Below are positions 58,463 to 64,000 of a DNA stretch of 64,000 nucleotides, piece after piece. The stretch's first letter is position 1. Each line of letters opens with the position of its first letter. Source of the stretch: Ciona savignyi (Eukaryota; Chordata; Ascidiacea; Phlebobranchia; Cionidae). Made by a program: the position numbers and the translations under genes. The DNA lies in contig CH003349.1 of assembly GCA_000149265.1 (NCBI GenBank), forward strand, positions 27,281-91,280. The letters are read 5' to 3'. The notes beneath the pieces were generated by a model. The model worked only from the letters and a program-made list of their open reading frames with translations. It was not told the origin of the DNA and ran no database searches.

Positions 58463-59112
58463 CATACTATAACCTTCCGCAAGAACTAATCGTTCATGCT
58501 TATTTAACTCTTCTTTAAGAGCATTACGACGAATAAGCAAAATAACCACCAAGGTTTATTTTTGTAAGGAGATGTAGTTATCTTATATATGACCCAACCA
58601 TCAATCAAACGAAATCTGGTGCTAAAATCTAAAGATTTTGTCTCTAGGTAAAATTTCGATTATTTATTGCACGCAATTATAAAATAAACGAGCCCACAAT
58701 TTCCGTGTCAAATACCAACTGAAATAGATTTCTTTGTCAATACACAGTGCAGCGAATTACGGACTACGTAAGTAGGCGCGGTAGGTGGTATGAAGCAATA
58801 TTTTGGCAAACGCAAAAAGCATTTGTTACACTAAACACTGTATACATGATCAATCTACAATCTAAAAAATGAAAAACATATTTCATGCGAAAAGAGAAAT
58901 TGTCACAGCAAAAAAGGGTTCTTTTTTAAAGATTTTTAAAAGTTAATCGTTTTCAAAACTTCAAGTGGATCGTTTTTAACCCCAATATAGTTCAACCGAA
59001 ACCATCTATATCTATATTGTACCAAGCGTATAATAAGTTAAAGCTACAGGCTGCAGAAGAAAACACAGCAAAAGATATCAAATAAGGTAAAATTGAGAAA
59101 TTTAAACATTGA

Positions 59113-59118
59113 TTTAAT
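59113..59118 (-). terminator. Possible DHTKD1 poly(A) signal
   Basis: ATTAAA on the minus strand 42 nt after the stop codon. Confidence 0.4.
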
Positions 59119-59159
59119 ATTTTGTTACTACTCCCTCCCACTCACAGCGTAATAGGATA

Positions 59160-59261
59160 TCAAACGAAGGGGTCGCTTAATATCGCCTTTACTTGTTCAG
59201 TGTGTAATGTTCCAATACCGACAGCGGGGGCAGCCATCACCGGCCGTCCGCAATATTTCAA
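59160..59261 (-). CDS. DHTKD1: DHTKD1 terminal exon
   Basis: [20 protein letters not shown] and [13 protein letters not shown] then TGA; acceptor CCTTTGCAG. Confidence 0.95.
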   Translation of the reverse strand: MKYCGRPVMAAPAVGIGTLHTEQVKAILSDPFV

Positions 59262-62200
59262 CTGCAAAGGAAAACAATGAGTTTAAGCGTGGACGATAAG
59301 CGACATTGAGAAATTTTTTCGACAATTATGGCAGAATGGCTTGGTGGGTTATTTCGTCGCCTTATAGTCAAGGAGTTGCAGTGGGAAACTGTAGGCTAGC
59401 TGAGTCAATTGTGCCATTGTGCAAGGAACTTATCGGAATGTGTTTTACCTAACATTAATTTAAACGTCTTATTCATTTAAGACACTTTATGGCAATCCGA
59501 CGGAGAGCGCGGGTAATTCGTGTAAAAGCGCTCCCTTATGTAATCAGGACGAGATCTGACGATTGCCCATTTGATAACGCCCCTTATGTTTTCCCATTAG
59601 TATATAAAATATGAATATATCTAAGTTATATGTTGATAAAAGTCAAATGGACGTAAAATCGAGTATTTATTAAGTCATTTGCAATCAAGCACGCTATATA
59701 AAACTTTAAATATAGTAGGAACAGTACAAACACTTGACCAGGCGGTTCTATATTTGAAAAACACACTTAACGGAAGTATTGTAAAAACTACTTGACTATT
59801 TATTGGCGTGATTTAACCTTCGTTTTTTTATTTATGGTTTCTTTAAAAACTGTTACCAACATTTACCTTATGGTACACGTAAACTAAACGTTAAATTAAA
59901 AGTATTGAGTAAAGTAGAAAAAAGTTTTACCTGCACCCCAAGCAAATTAGCGAACCTAGGATTGACAAACGACCATGGACCCATGTTTCTTGGCTCCTCC
60001 TGTGCCCAGACGAACGTCTCTGCCGACGGAAATCGAGCCAATTCCTGGCGCAAGGCGTCAGTGGGGAAAGGACATAGCTCCTCTACCCGGACTATGGCGA
60101 CATTCTTTAGGTCCTTGTCGTTTTGTGACAACTTTTTTCGCTGGTCTTCCAACGCGTAGTAATGCTTTCCGGAGCAAAGTATCACCTTTTTCACACTGAA
60201 TGGGGGAAAGTTGGAGACTCATATTGTAAAACTGGCGTCACATATTGTAAAACTTGGTACAAAAATTGTTCTTTGCTGTTGTTTGCTAAAGTTGGAGACT
60301 CATATTGTAAAACTGGCGTCACATATTGTAAAACTTGGTACAAAAATTGTTCTTTGCTAAATGCAATTGGAACGGGGCAACACTAAAAGGAGGGAAACGG
60401 GAAAGAGGTAAACTGCTCAGCAAAACTATGAAAAATAATTTAAACCCTTCCCTAAACACTGATCTCAACCCAGAACTAACCCTAACTCCAACCACATGTT
60501 TAAAACTAACTCTAATGTCAGTTCTTTGTTATAGTGTGCAGTCTCCTCTTTTTAGTTTTCCACGAGGAAATGCATACTAAAGTTTAAATAGGTTGCAAAG
60601 AATTATTTTGATCACGATAAATTACAAATTTATTTTTTTCAAATGTCCTCAGGAAAATGGGTTCGAAGGCTGTCTCGTCACTGAATGTCAGTAGAGGGAG
60701 CCTCTGTTTTCATCACAGGACAAATAATGAACTTGGCCTGATCGTAATGAATGTAGAAAAATAATCTTACGTTTGTGGGGACTGAGCCGAAGTATCTCCA
60801 ATGACTGGTAAGAAATGGGTGCCTGATTCAAATTCTTTTATATGCGATGATGCTGCCTGTGTAGAAAAATATCGGATGGTCATTTTTTCTAATCTATGAA
60901 ATAACACATGCCCACAGTCGGGACGTTGGTGTTTACAGCATTGAGTTATTTTTTATTTTCATTCATTTCAATCTGTTGTTACATTTATTCAAGTCTGACC
61001 GGTTAGTCATGTGGTTTAGTGCATCGCCTTTCAATAAAAAGGTTGCGGGTACGAAACTAGTCGCTAGCTGGTCGGTTGTGTCCTTGGGCAAGGCACTTTA
61101 CGAACATTGCCTGAACCCAGCGGATTAGTGGGTTCTACCAAATACACAACACACTGCAATAGGTCCGGTAACCCGTTGGTGGGCGCGAATGATTGTCTGT
61201 GTGGTAACCTTAGTGGTTTTTCCATTCACAGGGATAAACAAAACTATCCCATCCTATCCTATCATGGGCAGTGGAAACCTTAATAAATTTATTTTTCTAT
61301 TAACACAAGGCTTATGATCTGGAAGTTAAACAGCAAAGCTTAACTGTATAATTGAATCACATATATAACAATCAAATCAGATTAAGTAAACATGTAGCCA
61401 AGCTCTTTAAGTAGTTACTTAAAATTCTCACATGGCATGATAAATCTAGATCTGCAGATTAAGCACTTTTAACTGCTTGGAGGAAAGATTATTTGGTTAA
61501 TCCATTACACTTTAATAAGCCTATTATTTGTATATATAAGCCGTGACAAGTTTATTTTAGGGTTATACGTTAAATCATGGCCATTGTTGACGATATAGAT
61601 TGTGATTTCTATGTGGGCTATGATATTTCTATGGCTGAAATTTTGAATATCGCAGGACGAGGCGCTTTTAAAAAGAAGGATATCTTAACAGCGCAAATTT
61701 ATTTTGAAGAAAACCTAGAGATTCTAGAAAGATTAAAGAAGAACGCTGATGTTGGAGAAATGAAAACGCTGATCGAATTAGAAAAAGAAGCGATCTTTTA
61801 TCTCATAAGAATAAACAGTGGACTTGGGGAACATGAACTACTGTTGAATTGTTTAAAAATGGGAATAAGAGTCTATTTTAGGACAAGAAAACTTGAGGAA
61901 TTTTTCGGAGAAGGTAAAGATGATGATGTTATTGACTATGCTGTGTTGCTGATCTCGCTTTGCAGCCAAGCGGGCGATATCAGGGCTGGATTGGTCATTT
62001 CACAAGCGATATTAAAATGGTGCCATGCCGCTCATGTCAAAGTTGAAAAGAAGGCAAAACTGAGGATAACTGTGGGGGGACTTTACTTGAAGTTAGGTAA
62101 GCCGAAAAGGACAGTAAAGTATTATACGGCTGCAATGAAATTGCTCAGTAATTTTAAGAAAAACTAAAAAATAGTTCGGTAGTCATGATTTTTTAATTAA

Positions 62201-63306
62201 TATTTTTAATTTTTGTTTTATGGCTGAGTTTTTCAGTTCTTTTTATGGCTTTTTGACGAATTAAATATATTTACTTGATGATTTTGGTAAATTATGATAT
62301 CACTTTTATGGTGCAACGCTATATTTTCCAATGGCCATTGTTGTCAAATGCAATGTTCTTATTAACAACAATTTCTTTATGCTAAAAAATTTCGATTTTC
62401 TTACCGCTAACCTAATAAAAATTGTATTCAAAATTTAGCATGAATTTTTATAAAGGTGTTTTAATTACTGTTGCTATTTCTTATTTGTGTTTATTTTCCT
62501 TTAACCCTAATATTTCTGCATTTTATGTAAAGAATTGAAGAAATAAAAAATAAACTTTGCAAAACACTTAAAGCCAGAATAACAATTCATATCTTTACAA
62601 GAGGTTCCTTAAAATACCAATTTCCTTTTCAATTTTATTTTATTTTCAATTCAAATACTTTAGGAAATGTGTTATTGAGATAAGAATTAATATTTAACTT
62701 TAAGTTCTTTGTTCAAACCATCATGGTACTCCATTATGTGCCGAAAAAAAAAATCTGGCATGTATTTTCTATCAAGCAAGTTTACCAAATATAAATTGGA
62801 ATCAAGCTTCAGTTAGGTTATGGCCTATGGGTGTTATAAAAAGTGGTGAATTAATGGCAAAATGATGAATTTCGTTACAAAAAATGGTTATTATGTCATA
62901 TTTAAGTACAAATTAATGGCAAAATTGTGGAGTTCATTACAAAAAATAGAGTATTATTATGTATATTTAAAAGTGACAAATTAATCGCAAAATTATGGAG
63001 TTCGTTAGAAAATAAAGTGGGTATTATGTCATTAATATTAATTTGACTTGTAATCAGAGAGTTAGATTTGCACGTTTTTTAATATAATTGAACGTGGTGG
63101 TTCTTCAAACAAGGACACACAATCCACACACAGGGTACACAGTCGCTCATTCCACAAACTCACCGGCAATCGGAGGAGGATCTTGGGAGACGCGACGATG
63201 AGAGGTTTCCGGAAGTTTCTCAGCATCTGCCTCCTCAGAAGATGGAAGTATTGAGCGGAGGTGGTCGGATGACAAACCGACATGTTCACTCCATCGCTGT
63301 CCACCA
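59160..63306 (-). CDS. DHTKD1: DHTKD1 (2-oxoadipate dehydrogenase E1), last four exons
   Basis: Mitochondrial thiamine-diphosphate E1 of the 2-oxoadipate dehydrogenase complex in lysine/tryptophan breakdown. Exons 63164-63306, 60771-60856, 59931-60195 and 59160-59261 join in frame and encode the C-terminus. Signatures: [87 protein letters not shown] and the end [16 protein letters not shown]. The CSGKHYY and MGPWSF forms, and a C-terminus ending ILSDPFV, match DHTKD1 rather than OGDH. The 5' exons lie beyond the right edge. The intron between the first two exons here contains another gene on the opposite strand. Confidence 0.94.
59338..59615 (+). repeat. tRNA-derived SINE, main family, diverged
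   Basis: In the last DHTKD1 intron: ttggtgggttatttcgtcgc, gtgccattgtgcaaggaact, gatctgacgattgcccattt. Confidence 0.7.
59931..60195 (-). CDS. DHTKD1: DHTKD1 exon (second from last)
   Basis: [20 protein letters not shown] to FANLLGVQ; acceptor CCATTCAG, donor GTAAAACTTT. An 81-bp tandem duplication begins 12 bp upstream of the acceptor. Confidence 0.95.
60207..60360. repeat. 81-bp tandem duplication
   Basis: The unit beginning aaagttggagactcatattg occurs at 60207 and 60288; within each unit tattgtaaaact is itself repeated. Confidence 0.92.
60380..60570. mobile_element. Foldback MITE with G/A-rich inverted ends, copy 2
   Basis: Left aaaaggagggaaacgggaaa..taaactgc, right, reversed, a related purine-rich gactgc end. 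Interior (on plus) ccctaaacactgatctcaac and acatgtttaaaactaac match the reversed interior of 55815-56018. Confidence 0.7.
60771..60856 (-). CDS. DHTKD1: DHTKD1 exon (third from last)
   Basis: [20 protein letters not shown] and DTSAQSPQ plus two bases; acceptor CTACACAG, donor GTAAGATT. Confidence 0.9.
60988..61264 (+). repeat. tRNA-derived SINE, main family, full length
   Basis: ccggttagtcatgtggttta head, gcgggtacgaaactagtcgc, gtgtccttgggcaaggcact, tail tatcccatcctatcctatc. Confidence 0.9.
61531..61540 (+). promoter_or_regulatory. Candidate TATA box of the nested gene
   Basis: tatatataag, 46 nt before the ATG at 61577. An acceptor-like tttattttag ends at 61560, so the mRNA could instead receive its 5' end by splicing or SL trans-splicing. 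Confidence 0.4.
61577..62167 (+). CDS. Intronless helical (TPR-like) protein nested in a DHTKD1 intron
   Basis: 196 residues, ATG in a good context (atcATGG), TAA at 62165-62167. All-helical pattern typical of TPR-like repeats: [92 protein letters not shown] ([13 protein letters not shown]). The last resembles the A-x-x-Y motif of a TPR helix pair. No signal peptide or membrane segment. I do not recognise a named family. Intact frame, TATA box and start context argue it is a real gene, perhaps a retrogene. ATTAAA follows at about 62260. Confidence 0.75.
   Translation: MAIVDDIDCDFYVGYDISMAEILNIAGRGAFKKKDILTAQIYFEENLEILERLKKNADVGEMKTLIELEKEAIFYLIRINSGLGEHELLLNCLKMGIRVYFRTRKLEEFFGEGKDDDVIDYAVLLISLCSQAGDIRAGLVISQAILKWCHAAHVKVEKKAKLRITVGGLYLKLGKPKRTVKYYTAAMKLLSNFKKN
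62840..63045. repeat. Three-copy tandem repeat, about 70-80 bp
   Basis: attaatggcaaaat(t)gtgga, gttcattacaaaaaatag and ttattatgtcatatttaa recur in order three times with small changes. Confidence 0.82.
63164..63306 (-). CDS. DHTKD1: DHTKD1 exon (fourth from last)
   Basis: Begins with two bases of a split codon, then [15 protein letters not shown] and ends KILLRLP before donor GTGAGTTT; acceptor ACATTTCAG. Confidence 0.93.
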
Positions 63307-63350
63307 CTGAAATGTTCTCAGTGAATTATTGAATTTTGGCACCAGATAGG

Positions 63351-63588
63351 GTGCCATATTTACTCGATTGTAAGCCGCGGCTTATAAAGTTTTTCTTTTC
63401 ATCATGTTCGCGGCTTAAACTCAAGGGCGGTTTACATTTTTTTGCTTAGCGATTTGTTGCTATGCCAATACGGTATTTTGTCTGATGCTATGTATTCCAC
63501 TGTCTAAACAAGGGAAGTTGTAGGCACCGATACAGTAAATGCGGCTTACATTCAAGGGCGACTATCAACCGAGTAAATACGGCACATA
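63351..63588. mobile_element. Foldback DNA-transposon remnant, about 240 bp
   Basis: Left ccatatttactcgattgtaa and right, reversed, ccgtatttactcggttgata are inverted repeats; taagccgcggctta and aatgcggcttaca occur inside both arms. No transposase. Superfamily not assigned. Confidence 0.7.
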
Positions 63589-63807
63589 ATCAACAATAGA
63601 TGGCCTACCGGTATATTGCTAAATACTGGTGTTTTGATAAGGCGAAAAGGCATGATTTGTATTTTGTAAATTTAACATACTGTTTGATGTATCTCCAGCA
63701 TATTTGCAGTGTGTTGTATTAACACTTACAGAGGATTTGTGAATGTTAAAAAAATAATTAACATTAAATACTAACAATACTAAAAGCTTAAAGCAAACAC
63801 TAAGTCC

Positions 63808-64000
63808 GGACGGATAGTTTGGTGGTTAAGTGCATTGCCTTTCAATCCAAAGGTTGCAGGTGCGAATCTGGTCGCTAGCTAGTCGGTTATGTCCTTGGGA
63901 AAAGCACTTTACAGACATTGCCTTAATCAACGGATTAATGGGTTCTACCAAATTAAAAAAACATGTGAATCATACAAAAAAACACTGAAATAGCTCGGGT
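63808..64000 (+). repeat. tRNA-derived SINE, main family, cut by window edge
   Basis: ggacggatagtttggtggtt head, ggtgcgaatctggtcgctag, ttatgtccttgggaaaagca; continues past 64000. Confidence 0.85.

Larger units (their letters stand above)
57752..59159. other. Intergenic DNA between fucosyltransferase C and DHTKD1
   Basis: Convergent gene ends. Contains a diverged SINE (58195-58462) and AT-rich sequence. No gene seen. Confidence 0.6.
60857..63163. other. DHTKD1 intron hosting a nested gene
   Basis: 2.3 kb. Contains a full SINE (60988-61264), the nested plus-strand gene 61577-62167 and a three-copy repeat near its upstream end (62840-63045). Confidence 0.85.

Noticed and set aside
59160..63306. 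OGDH (2-oxoglutarate dehydrogenase) instead of DHTKD1
   Set aside because: CSGKHYY, EELCPFP, NMGPWSF and the GIGTLH end are DHTKD1 forms; OGDH has CTGKVYY-type, QLSPFP and QGYYDYV there.

Overview
The window is animal nuclear DNA. Coding exons are short and separated by AT-rich introns with GT/AG borders. Transposable elements are mostly tRNA-derived SINEs and small foldback DNA elements. A Notch gene, a compact layout and single-exon housekeeping genes point to an invertebrate deuterostome. A tunicate such as Ciona is my best guess, but the sequence alone does not prove the species. There is one assembly gap of exactly 100 N (55713-55812).

Layout. (1) 9-19296, minus strand: the 5' part of Notch. 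Fifteen exons can be joined in frame (2032 nt, 677 residues), encoding a signal peptide and EGF repeats 1-17, which pair one-to-one with vertebrate Notch repeats. The gene runs off the left edge. Its second intron is about 9 kb and carries no recognisable SINE. (2) 21120-21713, plus: a small intronless gene joining a membrane segment, a coiled coil and an RRM-like domain of LINE ORF1p type. (3) 22395-25784, minus: an intronless 1129-residue protein with a predicted N-myristoylation site, RNase-inhibitor-type leucine-rich repeats and a C-terminal RRM-like domain, an unusual combination. (4) 28790-31346, minus: DR1 (NC2-beta) in four exons. (5) 31684-32970, minus: WDR12 in one exon, directly upstream of DR1 on the same strand. 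(6) 35115-57751, plus: three GT10 alpha-1,3-fucosyltransferase genes in tandem. Copies A and B lie in a recent duplication of about 8.5 and 9.9 kb. Copy B is a pseudogene, copy A has an extra base at its first splice donor, and the more diverged copy C is intact. (7) 59160-63306, minus: the last four exons of DHTKD1, whose intron 60857-63163 hosts an intronless 196-residue gene (61577-62167) on the opposite strand.

Repeats. Two SINE families are visible. The main one has a tRNA-like head, a conserved central block and a TCCTA-type tail, and has roughly two dozen copies. The second is shorter and has an A-rich tail (three copies). There are hAT-like and pogo-like MITEs, a GC-tract foldback MITE family, a ~333 bp tandem array found only in duplicate B, and several short tandem repeats.

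The genes are not an obvious pathway. Notch is a cell-surface receptor, DR1 and WDR12 are nuclear and nucleolar housekeeping factors, DHTKD1 is mitochondrial and the fucosyltransferases are Golgi enzymes. The only local functional theme is the evolution of the fucosyltransferase cluster by duplication, decay and apparent gene conversion.
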